64,000 nucleotides of DNA, taken from positions 13,430,501 through 13,494,500 of the forward strand of contig NC_044600.1 of assembly GCF_901933205.1 (NCBI RefSeq), in the 5' to 3' direction. How positions within the stretch are numbered: position 1 is the first letter of the stretch; each line of letters starts with the position of its first letter. Made by a program: the position numbers and the translations under genes. Origin of the DNA: Camarhynchus parvulus. Lineage: Eukaryota; Chordata; Aves; Passeriformes; Thraupidae. The notes beneath the pieces are model-generated. The model was not told the DNA's origin. It did no database searches and saw only the letters and a program-made list of their open reading frames with translations. This document shows positions 1-13,197 of the stretch, piece after piece.

Positions 1-537
1 GAGGCTTCTGTGCTTTTCAGAAGAGGTGTTTCAAATTTATAGTGATGATCCCAGTCAATATTTGTTCCGGGTAGAGTCTTTCTGTTGCCTTCACTGGAGT
101 TTGAAGTGAATTTTAGAATTCTTTTTGTTGACTAATTTAAAGTATATTTTGGAATATATAAATATAAACCAAAACCTGTTTTTTATACACTATATATATG
201 CCAACTACTTAATCTGTTAAATATCATATAACAAAGTATGCCAGCATGACTATTAGGTATGAGGGAACGTCCTTCCGTTAAAGTATGAAGAAGATGATGA
301 TGAATTATTTGAGCAGGAAAATGGAGTCCTAAACTGCTCTGGCATACAGTAACTCTGCCAGTGGGCACTCTGCAGCAAAGCCATTTTTCTTAACTAGTCA
401 AATTTCTGACACTCTTAAAGCATGTACTGACAGGAGACAATTTTGGTGCGTTAGATTTATTGTTTGGAATCATTGATCTGAAATAAAAACAACCAAAGTA
501 TCAAAGTAAATGAGGAGCAACAAAGATTATAATTGAT

Positions 538-571
538 TGGTTTGGTTTTGGTTTTGTTTTTTTTTTTTTCC
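538..571. repeat. GGTTTTG-type low-complexity tract ending in poly-T
   Basis: Repeated units of the form GGTTTTG run into an uninterrupted T run and then a CC. Tracts of this composition, or their CCAAAAC complement, recur in this window and I know them as frequent low-complexity sequence in bird genomes. No function is implied. Confidence 0.6.
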
Positions 572-3474
572 TGTACCACTTACTATATTTTTTAATGCTT
601 ATTTCTGGATTATTGTGATCTATTCAAGGCTTAGAGAACCAATATATGTTCAAAGTAGGACAGAAATTCTGTTACCTTTAGCAGTAGATGGAATTAAATG
701 GGGGAAACTGTAAATAGTTAGCTTTATTTTTAATTAAGCTTATGGTTGTAGGACTGATGTTTGAAGCAGTCACAATAGGGAATTTGGGTTTAAAATACTA
801 TCAGAAAATAATTGAAACAGTAGTTCTTGGTCTCTCTCACAGATCTTTGTGGTTTTGCTGACATGTATCCCTCCTGCCCTGGGCTTCTAAGTGCTGCAGG
901 GTAGGGAAGAGCCTTTGGCTGAGGCAGGTGCTGCTGTTGCAGTCAATAGTGAATCACAGCTGCCTCTGATCAGGTGGGGATTTTGGAAGGTTTGTCTGAC
1001 AATTGAATAGTTGAAATCTGCCTCAGCCCAGTGTTAGTCATCAGCTCAGCAAACACAGATCTTCATGATCTCAGCCCTGTGTGCCCTCCCCACTGTGGCT
1101 TTTGGTTGAAGACAGATTCAATTTAAGATCTCTGGCCATATGCTCACAGCTCCCCATGGGACTGGCATTAGCAGCAGATTAAATTGCTGTGTGCCAGACG
1201 TGTCCAGTGACAGCAGATTGTGACTTGGACTTCTCAGAAGTATGGGATGCAAAGCCTTAGTGGGAATTTGGTTTAGTTGGTAAGTAATATCTTGTAAGAC
1301 AAGTATCCACGGGGCTCTCTGTAGCTATTCCTTTTTGAAATCCTTGAAAAATCAACCTTAATTTAGCATTTTCCCAAATATTTTTTTAAATCTCTTGCTG
1401 GAAGTATACACACTCTTGAAATGTCATCCTCTTTAATTTCCTTGAAGTGCTAAAATAGATTTTAAAAATGGGTTTTCAAACAATTCCATTTTATTATTCT
1501 AAGGAAGAAAAAAAAGAAAAAACAACCCTGAAACCAAAAAGAGAAAAAAAAGGTGTTCCATAAAGATTTTAAAATACTAAGGAGACATTTTTTTGGGGAA
1601 GATATATGAACCCACCTACATTTAGAACAAAATGTTCAGGGTTTTTTTTTAGATTGTCTTTGCCTCAAACCATAAAAAGGATATGGCCAGGGAAGCTTTC
1701 CTTTGAACCTGAATTAGGTAATATATGTAATAAACCATGGATCAGGAAAGTGTTGCCAATAAGGAGAGCCTTTATTCTGCTTCCTTATCAAAAGTTTGGG
1801 CTTGATTGTCCTTAACACAAGCAAAGTAGTGGTAAAATTCAACGGGAAAGGAAAACCAAAGTGGGAAAGGGGGAGTGTCCACAGCCAACTTCCTGTGCAG
1901 GTAGCGCTTGATGGACGGGGTCACAGTGCTGCTACAGCTTCTTCCTGGTGAAACATGGCTGATAGCAGTGAAAAATCACCTAAAGTAGCAATAAAATAAC
2001 AGGGCTAAATGCCAGGCTAGCAGAACTTTACACATGTGTTGAGAGCTCAGGAATCAATAGAATTGATTAAGAGATTTCTTCTCCTTGCAGATGTGTAGCA
2101 AACATAGAATTGGACTCTCTTGGGCACCTCAGCATGAGATTGCACTTGAGAAGCAACAGTTCCTGCAAATTTGCTAGGGAAGCTTCTGTACAAGGCAGGA
2201 CAGTTCTTTCTCCCTTCCTTGCAAAGACAGCACTGAAAATACTAAAATTTGCTGCCTTTGAATTCAAAGAGAAATTTTTAAATATGAAGTCATGTCAGTA
2301 AATGAAGTATCCAGAATCCTGTTCAGGATCCTGTTCCTCCAGCTGAGTGTATTTTTTGTGCAGGGATGATTAATTTTTTGCAAATGAATTTATATCTGTG
2401 GATCTTTGCATCATTTTGGTCATGAAAATCAGATTGAAGCACCAAGAAACATCTACAAAACAATTTCTCTGATTTTTGAGGTGACAGTGTTTTGGCTGAA
2501 GAGAAGCAAGACCAAGAATAGTTAATGTAGGTTCATGGTTTGCCTTAATTTAATTTAATGGTAAATGAGGTTGTGATGAGGTGACTGACACTTCTTATCT
2601 GTTGTACAGGAAAATGCAAGACTGCAATCTTGACAAGCAAAATTAAATTAAAAAGGCTTTCTTTAACATCATGCAAAAAATGACTACATATAAACAAAAT
2701 AGGCCTCTATAAGGTGTTTAAACTGAGCAAGCCTTTAGGTTGAAAAGGGAAAGGACAAGGAACACTTCTTCTTTGTTAAAATATTTATAGAAATCTACAG
2801 CAAACTTCTAGAGGTTTTTGAAGTTCAAGAATATGTCTTATCTGCCTCCTGAGACCAAAGGATCCAAACTTAACTTTTATATTAATCTCTAAGAAAAGGA
2901 AGCTTTTCAGTGTGGGTCTGAAGAAAAGAAACCATTTCATCTGTATCATCTCCCTGACACACATCCACATCTGAAATCACCTGCCTAAAGCCCACAGAAC
3001 TGAACTTTCTGAAGCTCAGGGGAGGGGAAATCCTGCTTCAACAGGAGGCCAGATCCTGTGACACTGGTGTAGCTGACGCAGTGGCTGAGGAGTCTCACTG
3101 TCATTAAACTGCTGTAAACAGCCTCTGGAGTGCTGAAGTGATTGATTCACTGCTGCAGTAATTGCCTGTTCCTTCCATGAATCTGATACCATTACACAGA
3201 GTACCTCTGATGTGTGACCTGGGAATCAGGGATCTGAATTGCCACACAGAAACTGGGTTCCTTGGAGAACCTGGGCTCAAGTGGCTGATTTGACACAAAC
3301 TCCATCCAGAAGCAGGAAATGCTTTTGGTGGTTTTCTACTGCCACCTCAACTTTACCTTTTTTTACATGTCAAAATGTTTTCAGCCAAACTTGACAAGAG
3401 TTTCAAATCAATCCTACAAATGAAGTGGATCTAAGTGGTCTGGTAGAGTAGAAGAGTTTTTGATGCATGTTCAT

Positions 3475-3547
3475 GTTATATCATATTCTAGAACATAGAA
3501 TATGACATATTCATATATATTATTCATATATATTCTATGATATATTC
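3475..3547. repeat. AT-rich palindrome cluster
   Basis: This block consists of overlapping inverted and direct repeats built from ATATTC, CATATAT and TATGATAT. One perfect 10-bp pair is CATAGAATAT with ATATTCTATG, and the word ATTCATATATATT occurs twice in succession. It could extrude a cruciform, but it is equally explained as local AT-rich slippage sequence. Confidence 0.6.
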
Positions 3548-6049
3548 AAGAAAGCATCAGTTCAGTCTTGGTCTGTGTTAGACCCAGAAGAATCTGTGAA
3601 ATAGGAGCCCACAAGAAACCAGCTTCCTCTGGTTCTACTGCTGGTGAAACTGCTTTAATTATGCCACTGTAAGTACACACTGAAGTAATTTCCTGGTTGT
3701 GCTGGATCTAGTTAATATCTAATGGTATCTTTCAAAATAAATTAGCAGTTTAGCAGTGTGTTTAGTGATACTCTGAATTAGGATGCTAAAGATTCATAGT
3801 AAAACTCTTCTGAAGAGTTCAGGGACTTTTTTTCCATCACATTAACAGTATCACTTTACACTTCTATATAATGTTTGCACACTCTGTCACAAATTTCCAT
3901 GTGCTACTGGATAAATAAATTATTTAAGGAACTGTTAAATTATCTAGATGAAGAAAAAATCCTATTTATTTACTAAAGAAAAAATTGCTACTAGTTAAAC
4001 TCCAATAGCTTTAGTAAACTACAGGAATTAAGTATTGACAGTTGTACTGACAATTAACTAATTAGATACTACCTTGTGGAGCATAAATATGCTTTCTTAT
4101 TGTGAAACCTCAATTTCTTTTACTGTAAATGCCCAGTTTGTTATATTTGTTATGAATTTGTTTTGCTATAAATGGTTAGGTCTTTCAATGACAGGGAGCA
4201 AGCAGATTCTCTAATTTGCTCTGCCTAGAGGGTAATCTACTGATGAGTTTAAGAGTCACAATGCATTAAAAGCCTCAGGATTGACTGCCCAGAAATAAAT
4301 AACCTTGCTAGCACTGGTCTGTTGAGCTGGATGGGTGACATTATTTATTGCTGCTCCTATGGTGCCATGACTGTATAGGAATGTTAAGTAGCTGTGTACT
4401 TGCAAATATCCCAGCTTGGTGCAAAGTGAATCAACCACAGGACAGCATTTGTTAAAACAAGACAAGACAAACTTTTATCAGTCACTCTTGGAGAAAATAC
4501 CCATGTTTGTGCTACAGCCAGCTATATGATGAAGTCTACATAATGCTGGTTGCAATAGCCTTAATGCCTTCTGATCTTAAAATAAAAAAATAAAGCAGAA
4601 AGAGGTAAATGTTGTCTATTTAGGCATTAGTAGAGAATTTACTTGAGGAAGTCAAAAGTTCTCCTTAAGCAATGTTATTTGTCAGGTAAAATTCCTTGAA
4701 ATACAATAAGTTCAAGTTAAAATCACATTCTTGTATGGAAGTAACGTGGCAGAGATAGGAAGTTGTATTGCTTTAGAAAACTACACACTCATGTCTTTTG
4801 ACATCCTGCTTTTTTTTTCCTTTCTGTAGAATCTGTAGGAACTACATTTAAGTAAAATCCCTCAGAATAATTTTGTGCTTTTAAGGCACAATTTGCTGGC
4901 ATCTTCTTTATCTATTTTGTAAGCTTGTAACATTGCCATTGAGTTTATTCATATCTTTGGGCTAATCCAGAGCTGTTAATTCTGGTAGTCATTGCTGTTT
5001 CAAAGCCATTTGACTTGGGGGAGAGAAAGGAGATGACAACTCACATTTGTCCTCCAGGGTTTCAAAACCAGACAATAGATATGAATAAATGTAAGACAGC
5101 TATTTTTATTCTCATGTGTCTATTACAGTCATGCATGTAGAAGAGACATCCACCAACTTCATAGCTAAATACACAGCCCAAAGCTGATCTGTCACCTTGC
5201 TTAATCAGACCTGTGTGAAATGGCAGGGCTTTATTCTGCAATAAACCAATGAAGCACACAGTTCTCTTGGTGGTGGCTATTGTCAAAACAATTGATGTGT
5301 CTCAGAGTGCTTTCTGTTTATGTTATCAGCAAGGATTACACTCTGTCCTTGTCTTGTGATGTTTTCTTCTCTCCACACAGTAGTAAATGTATACATACCT
5401 GGATCTGAGCCTATGACTCATTTGATTTGCCTTCAAAAATGCTTAGAAGGGAGGCAAACATAGGAACATATTCTTGAACAAACCAGCTTTCGTACAGTGA
5501 ACTTATCACCTGGCTCAAACTGCAGACTGTGACCAATCAAAAATGGAGCTAGATGAAATTTGTTCTTCCTTACACACTACACCTGAAATTGATTACTCTT
5601 TCTGCCACTTACTGCCCCATAGAAGGGTTATGACCTCCAGTTTTCCAAAGAGAAAAAGGAATTGTTGTATAGGTTCTGGTAGGGCAAGAAAAAGGGCTCC
5701 CACTTCCACTCCTTACTATGCACATCTGTAAATCCTGAGTGGTAAATGTCAGCAAAACCTGTGCTAACAGAAGCTGGTGTTACATGGTAACTTTTAATAG
5801 CAGAGTCTTGTCATTTTTCCACAACTGAGTGTCCTGGTTCATTTTAGCTGACAAAGCCAAATGCCTCCTTTTATATAAATGAAGCAAAAATTTCTGCCTT
5901 AAACCACAGAAATTCCTGAAGGCTCACAGTGAAGAGGTTTAGCTGAAGTAGTTTAACATCAACATGTTAATTTACAACAAAGGAGTCCAACAGCAGCATT
6001 GGGTATCACTTTCCAATATACCTGCAGAGAAACTTTGTCCTTTTTGTCT

Positions 6050-6124
6050 CTGCCCATGGCAGGGGGGTTGGAATCCCATGATCTGCAAGGAAGGTCACTT
6101 CTAAGCAAAATCATTCTATGAAAA
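6050..6124 (+). mobile_element. CR1 LINE 3' end, decayed fragment
   Basis: The segment follows the 3'-terminal pattern of avian CR1 retrotransposons in order: a TGCCCATGGCAGGGGGGTTG block, then ATGATCTGCAAGG, then AAGGTCACTTC, and finally ATCATTCTATGA. CR1 inserts by target-primed reverse transcription and is usually 5'-truncated, so a piece holding only the extreme 3' end is the common form. Homology fades upstream of about 6050, although weak similarity may extend a little further. Several substitutions from the usual pattern suggest an old insertion. It contains no coding part of CR1. The orientation is plus, because the terminal octamer-like repeat lies at the right end. Confidence 0.8.
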
Positions 6125-9100
6125 TACTTTTGATTCCAAAATAGAGATATGACTTTGTCATGTTAGTTGTAATTTTCCTTTTGCAAAATGTTCTCCAGTA
6201 TAATACAAATCTGCAAATGAAAATGAGAAATTTAAATTATGATTTTTAGAGAGAAAAAACCATGTACTCATGCAAATTGTCTGCCTTTCCTTCTAGATAC
6301 CATGTGGCAACAATAATATTGTTTTTCAAGTTGAGTTACTGAGCAGCAAAACTTGAGGGGAAATGTATGTAATTTACTTGTAAAAATAGGAACTGTTCTC
6401 TGGGAAGCCTGAAGTTTCAGTTTCAGTCTGTTGCAAGCTCTGCATTTTGATATCTTGAGGCTGAAATGTCTTTGGAAGGGGTGAAGTGATGCTTGTGGGT
6501 GGGTGACTTGGAGCTCATCTCTCCCAGTCTGTGGACTGACAGACCTGATCATATTTTTCATAACCATTATTTGCTGGATCCTGCCCCTACAGTGCTTCTG
6601 TGACTGATGAAAAGATTGTGATTTCTCTGTAAATGTTGCCTTGCTACCAAAGGGTAAGAATCCAGCAATATGAAGCATTGAAAATGACATCTGCTAGAAG
6701 GTATCCTCTAGTCAACCAGCAAATCTATCAATATTAAACACTAGAACCCATAAGACATAAGTTTTTTTTTACTGTAAACCAAATTCCTGTGGTTGAAGGA
6801 ACTGACAAATGCAGGAGAAATTTCTGACCATCTTTTTTGACCTTATTTTAGGATTTGTGGGAGGCATTTTTTAATGTAAAATGCCGATTTGTACACACCC
6901 CCTCACCCCCAAAAAAAGTCTGTAAAACATTTTGCATGCAAAACTAAGTGAAAAATCTGGCCCAAAGTTCTCCCAAATTTGTAATCAAAAAAACTGTGTG
7001 GATTGTTAAGAAGCATTCAACTCATGTATGACAAGACTAGGAGGAACCACGCAGTCTCCAAATCCATCTGGGTTTCTCAGTCAGTGGTCTGTAATATAAC
7101 AGAAAGCACCTACAAAACTAGTATGAGAGAAAATATTATATTCCCAATAAATCACAGAAAATGGAACAAAAATATTACACTTTAAGGAATTTGTACAATG
7201 GTATTTGTGGGTACTGGGAGTCTGTGGATGGCTTCTTACTCTCCCACAAATTTTTTGCTAACACCTAATTGTTGCTATCCATTAATGTGCACTCTGGTAA
7301 GAGGTCAAGTGCCACCCCTGTGGGTGACTTCTTTCCCTTTCCACTGTGGATCTCAGGCTCACTGACACTCTAGGAGAGTTGATAGTAGCTGCCCAGTTGC
7401 CCAAAATAAACCTGTGCTCCTAATGCTGCTCACAATGTCACTTGTGTCACCACCACTGCTCTCTGCAGCAAAGGCCACACTGTGACTGATGGCTTGTTGG
7501 CCCAAGCTCTGGTGCCACACTGTTTGAAAATTAGAAACCAGAATTTATTACTGGAAGTTTTTTAGTGGTGAGGGAGAGCTGGTGATTCATGTGCTCAGCT
7601 GTGGCAGCCAGGCAGGCCAGAGGAACCCACGGTCTGCGCAGATGCTGCTGCCAGCAGCACGTCGTGCTTCCATCATCCCACTGGCTTCCTCTGCTTTGAA
7701 ATGAAAAAAACTTCACTGGGGCTTGGGGCCAGGTTCTGCTCTGGCTCCTTCAATTTTTCGTGCATTTGCCTCTGCTTCTCTTTTTGCAAGAGTTTTTGAT
7801 TTTGATCTGTAATTTTACAAAAGCCTGGCTCTCCCCACGCTGTTTGTTTGATGTGATGCTGCCAGACTCAGATGCAGAGCAGCTAGGATTTGTCTCAGTG
7901 CTTGACCTGCTGCAATAACAATGGGATCTCAGAGCACAAGGTTATCTCCTTGATTTTCCTCACAGTTTCTTATGCATTCCTGTGTTTTGCAGATTATTCC
8001 TGTGGATCTGGCTCATCACACCTCCAATACAAGTCCTATTTTGGTTGATGGGTCAGTTCTTTAACAATTTAGTAAGATTTTGCCCATCTTTTTTCAAGAA
8101 AGTCAGATCCTGTGAGCTCAAGGCCCTGTGTCTCTGATCTGATCACCACATGTGTCCATCTGGTCCACAGAATCAGCAGCTTCAGTGAGGATTTGGGGTT
8201 ACAGTGTGTTTCATTTGGCAAAGTCTTGGCTGATCTTGTGAAACTGTTGAAAAACAGTTGTTAATATATTATCCTGTATGTGAGTGATAAAGTTTGCATA
8301 TATTGAAGGTAGGGTGTAAAAGGTTATGGACGAGAAGTCCCCAAAATTAAAAAATATCACTGAGTTTTCATCTCTACACATCCAGAAAAAGTCACACTCC
8401 ATCCTTCCATATTGTAAATGAATAGAACCTATGCTATAATGCATGTTTTGGGGGTTTTAAAGCTTGAAAACATTTATTTAAGAATGTGAAGTTTTAAGTA
8501 AATGGTAACTTTTTTTATACAGGGTCTCTGAGACATTATCTTGCCTTTTGTTCGTACTTTGATTATTTTCTGATGTTAGTCTTTGAGAGACTAACATTAG
8601 AAAATTATGAGCAAGTTTGCAGTGAAACTTTTCAAATTGTTTTGAATAGTATGTCTGAGCCTGGCTTAGGTGAGTATGCCATGTAATTTTCCACATCCAC
8701 TGTTACCCATATTTGTTTTCTATGCTTAACAAAATTAGCAGGCAGTGATATGTGTGTGTTCTTATTTTTGTCTAAAAGAGAGCTTTAGTGTGAATGTCTG
8801 AAATGGAGCAGATCCTCTCAACTTTCAGTGATACACTGTCCTACCTACCTACTTAAGAGACACTTCTAAAGATCTGATTCTTTTCTGGGTAAGAACATTG
8901 TAGGCTTAATGCAGCTCTCCCACGTACATCAACCAAATGGAGGTGGCATGTGAATTAATTAAAAATAAATCTTGTTCTATATTTTATTTTTAATCCTGTA
9001 TTTTATCTTCAGTTCCTATCCATTGTAAAGTTCTCATCTTTTTGTCAGTCCCAGTGAGAGGATTATTAGAGATGTTATGTTGTTAAGCAGCATATTTTTT

Positions 9101-12100
9101 TTTAATTTTATGGGGCTGTAAAACAATGCAAATATCATTCTTTTAGGGCTACTTTAACAAAGTAAAATGTTTGAGTCAGAATAAAACAGTCATGTAATGA
9201 AAAAATGAAATAATCCACATCCCTTAGCATTTTGAACGCTATTTCTATGGTATTCATTTAAAAATTTTAGCTTTATTAAAACATTCACCTCATGTTGATT
9301 TATGCTCTGCACCCTTTCCCTCCCTCCCATCCCTGCACTCCAGCCTGTCAACACAAGGCAGCTGGAGTTGAATCTAGGTATTATTCCTACTGTGTTCCTC
9401 TCTGAAGTATCAGGGGTGTCCTTCATAGCCTTTCTTGGACACTCTTCTGTAATCCTCTCCTTATTGCTGCTGCCAAGGCATTACAAGTTTTGTTCTGTAT
9501 TTTACATTATTCTCCATTTCAAAACTGATGAATTGTATCTACATGTTATAACTGATGAATGTGTTATTTCAGTTTTTCTGTCTCTCTGTTTCCCTGAGGT
9601 GCACACCTTTCTTAATCTACTTTCTAATGGAAGGTTTTTGGGGTATAATTTGAAGCATCTCTTCCTTATTCTGCTCAGTATTTTGGACATGTAAAAAGGA
9701 ATAAAAAAAGCCTGTGTTGTCAGTGTTCCTTTCTCTGTAGTGTTGTCCCTGTTATTTTTGTACTGAACTTTATTTCTATTTGTGATAGCTGGGTTTATAT
9801 TCGGTAAGGCTTCAGCTGCGTTGTGTTGTTGTGACTGTGGGTTTTGCTGTGATGAAGTGAAGCTCCCACAGTGAAATCTGCACTATTTGGCTTGTAATGA
9901 TTTTATTACCAGGTTTCTCCAGAAAGGAAAATATTGTCTCTTTATGCCAAGAATGACTATTTTTAGATTCAGTTGTTTGCAGTGGGGTTTTAGAGGATAT
10001 TCATGTGCACTTGGGAGGAAAATAGGTATAAATCACTTTCAAAGGGGAAAGTTGAGGTCCAGATACTCCCCCACTGAACCTGGTCAGAAAAGCAAATACT
10101 TTCTGCATCTCTTCACTTATCTAGATGGGAAGATTTGTGATTAAAAAAAAAAACAATTTTACTTCAAAGCTGGCAGAGACATATAGCTGTGTCAAAATTT
10201 ACTAAATTGGGTACATTAAGTCTATCTTATCAATCTGGTTTTGAGTCATGAGACTTGTATTAAATAGGAATTGATGCTCAGATGATTCTTTTTACAGAAG
10301 TTATGCTTAAAATAGATTTGAGTGGGTTTCCATTTTTTTATGGAGTATGATTTCTTCCTCTCTCCCTCCTCCTTTCCACCCTGTTCCACAAAAGTAAGCC
10401 CATGGGACAACCTACATTCAAGTTTCTTCTTTTTATTTTATTATATAAAAAGATAAAATTGATAAAATACCTATGGGAATGCCAAATAAGTGTGCTATGA
10501 CATTATTTTACAAGACAACTTGTCAAACTTAAACTCAGGTAAGCTGCCATGTCTTCATGGCAAACTTTCATGTCTTCAACCAGGGAGTGGTGTTCTCTGT
10601 CACCTCCTCTGGATAAAGGCTCTACATCTCAGTGGTGTCATGAGGAAGAGTTCTCTTCAGCAAAGAATGATTTTTAGCTTCCATAGATTTTTTTTTTAAC
10701 TGCAGTGTTTGCCTTGGTCCCTGTACAAGAATAAAGGGAGCAATAAGTCCTGGCTGCCAGAAGCATCTCAGTCCTTCATTGCCTCCATCCATGTTTTGAA
10801 AATTTCTTCAGCAGATTATTTCAAAAGGGTTCATTCCTTTCCAAAAGTTTAATTTTTGTGGGGTTTTTGCCTTTTGATCTTGGCATAAATGTTTGATTCC
10901 TTTCCTCTGCTTTCTCTACTATGTTTTTTTGCAACTGTTCAGTTGAATATGTGAAAGTTAAGCTTTCATTGCCTTAAACTGAGAGGCCCACACTCCTGGG
11001 CACTCTTCAAAATGTTCATACCTTCCTGTCACTCCTCATCAAAGTAACAAGGAAGAACAGTCATTATTTTCTTACTAGGGTGCTCCAAGGGTGATCATTT
11101 ACTGCTTATAAATTTCTTGGAGGGTAAAAATCCTTTACTTTGTATTGATCCTTCTATTTTAAAGGTCTAAGATATAAAAGAATAGTGTGCCATGAATGAA
11201 TATATAATGTTATCTCTGGGATTTTTTCAGAAAGAAGTAAATATCCCCTTAAGGAAAATGACTCCTTTGAGTGCTCATGCACTGCTGAGTGGTGCTAAAA
11301 CAGCTTTTTGGGTTTAGATAAGTGTCACAAGTGTTGCCATTTATGAGGGGGAACAAATAGGGAAGTGTGTTGGGAGTAAACACTGGCAGATGCCTTTTCC
11401 ACCAGGTCTGGAATGGTGAGAAGATGTGCAAAAAGATCCTCACTCTGCCACTGTGTGCTCAGTGCTGTACCTACATTATTCATTTCTGCATTGCCTCTCC
11501 CTGAGCTGGGAAAGCACACAGGTCTAGGAACCCAGTGCTGCTCCTAAAAATCCTGGAGGAAAAACTTTTTCTTTGCTTCAAAAATGCAGAAGTTGTGTTT
11601 TTTAGTGTTTCAAGGTGTATCAGAACGGTAAAGATTTAGATTGCTGCCAGTGAATGGGGAAAATGCCCTCCAAATGGTGAATGATTGTCACAGGCTGGCT
11701 GGGGCACAAGCATATTGACTCTTTTTAATTTTTCTTTCTTTTTGTAAAGGAAGAATTTTTTTATTATTATTTTTTTCACTGTTGAAAACCTGCTTGTCCA
11801 AACATGAAAGTATTTTACCATTTTTGTGCTATGACTGCACTTACATCTGGGAAGTCTGCCCTCCTGCTGCTAATCCTTCAAGACCAGATAAAGGCAATAT
11901 TTAGTGCAGCTTTTGTTGACTCATGGTTTCTTTCAAACTAAATAATGACTTTCATTGTATATATCTGAAAATAAAATAAGTGTTGTAAATGAAGCTTTGG
12001 TATTTTTAATATTAGCAATTTGGCTAAATCACTGAAGCTTTTCCTTTCAAGGCTTTAGTAATTATTAGCTGCATGCCACAAATCATCCAGCAGTTCTTTT

Positions 12101-13120
12101 TCACCAGAATTTAAAAATCTTCTTAGAGATATCTCTAGGCTCACAAGGCAGCACTTTGGCAGCCTCTTCTTCTCTTCCTCCTGCTCCCTGCCTGATCACA
12201 CCAACACCACCCAAGTCCCAGGACTGGTTTTGCAGCAATTTTCTCCAGTGTCTCCATTGCTGCAAAAGAAGAGTCTGCAAATTTTCTAACTCTTGATAGC
12301 ACAGGACTCTAAATGGCAGCAGAAACTGGGAAGTGACTCCTTGGCAGCTGCTTCAGCCTTGGAAATTTAATCTCTTTCATTGGTACTTTTGTCTTTCATG
12401 TGGAGTCTAAATAAGAAACTGTCTGTCTGAATGTAGTTACAGCCTACCTGAACTGCTGGGGTTTCCTGCATCTCCACAGTCACTGTGGCTAAAACATTTA
12501 AGGACCAAACATCTGAAATATTCAAAAGTTGCCATATACAAGTACATTCTGTAGGATATCCTATTAAATACTATTAATCCTACCAAGTCCTTAGAAGCCA
12601 TCTCTTAATGATGTTTTTCTCTCTCTAAATATCTTTTAAAGACTGTCAGCTCTATCACAAGCTGTTGACTTCACTGCATCACAGGGCTGTTTATTTCTAC
12701 ATTAACCACATGACTTCTGAAGGCCCAAATGTTGAATGACAGAGAAAAGCCAGAAATGATTAGTCTCCACTTTATTCAGTGAACAAACATTGTAACTTTC
12801 TAAGTTTAACTTGAATTTGATTTATTATATAAAATTATGAAACAAATTTAGGGCAAACTAAGAGCTTGGGGTAACCTAATCCCAGGTCTATGTTTCTTTT
12901 TGATGTTAAGTTGGATAAAAGTACATGGTTGTTCCCAATCAGAAAATAAATAGCAGGATTTTAACTTCACTTTGTCTAGAAGATAAAAAGGCATGGCAAT
13001 AACTGTTGTTTGTAATGTCTGGCTATAGGAAAACTATTGGTAGAAGAGAGCTGGTTTTAACTGGGTCAAGCACCAGTGACAGCTAGAACAGTCTAAAAAT
13101 CCCTGAAAGTTATTTCAACA
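6125..13120. other. Non-coding sequence, no gene seen
   Basis: This stretch is unique AT-rich DNA. The longest frames (minus strand 6268-6690, 140 codons; plus strand 9302-9694, 130 codons) have irregular composition, no domain motifs and no neighbouring splice signals that would join them to anything. The only structured item is the hairpin at 8562-8608, entered separately. A short CpG-retaining segment lies at about 7625-7675. The stretch at about 12001-12100 has a run of TAAT/ATTA words but nothing that can be called. Confidence 0.65.
8562..8608. repeat. Near-perfect inverted repeat (about 20-bp stem)
   Basis: The inner arms ATGTTAGTCT (8573-8582) and AGACTAACAT (8588-8597) are perfectly complementary around a 5-nt spacer, TTGAG. 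Pairing continues outward through one G.T wobble and seven further Watson-Crick pairs, then one T-T mismatch, then two more pairs, giving a stem of about 20 pairs in 47 nt. It is too short for a normal pre-miRNA, and no direct repeats flanking it suggest a transposon. Its origin is unknown. Confidence 0.8.
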
Positions 13121-13124
13121 TTAA

Positions 13125-13197
13125 AAAGCAAAAAACCAACCAAACAAACAAGCAAAAAACCCAAACAAACAAAAAACAAAACAAAACAAAAAAAACT
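13125..13197. repeat. (CAAA)n / A-rich low-complexity tract
   Basis: The sequence is built of CAAAC, CCAAC and AAAACAAAA words and ends in an A run. This is the complement of the T/G-type tracts at about 538, 15510, 23405 and 37052. It could be the tail of an old plus-strand retrotransposed copy, but nothing recognisable precedes it. Confidence 0.75.

Larger units (their letters stand above)
1..6049. other. Non-coding AT-rich sequence, no gene seen
   Basis: No open frame in this stretch exceeds about 75 codons, and none resembles a known protein. The visible content is low complexity: a T/G-rich tract at about 538-571, a purine-rich A tract at about 1501-1551, and an AT palindrome cluster at 3475-3547. 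A short minus-strand open stretch with several CpGs at about 1860-1980 is listed under findings. Otherwise it reads as unique intergenic or intronic vertebrate DNA. Confidence 0.7.

Noticed and set aside
6268..6690. 140-codon minus-strand open frame
   Set aside because: No domain, no repeated pattern, no recognisable family, and no supporting splice context. This length is expected by chance in 64 kb of six-frame sequence.
9302..9694. 130-codon plus-strand open frame
   Set aside because: Overlapped by a frame on the other strand, no known domain, and ordinary AT-rich composition.
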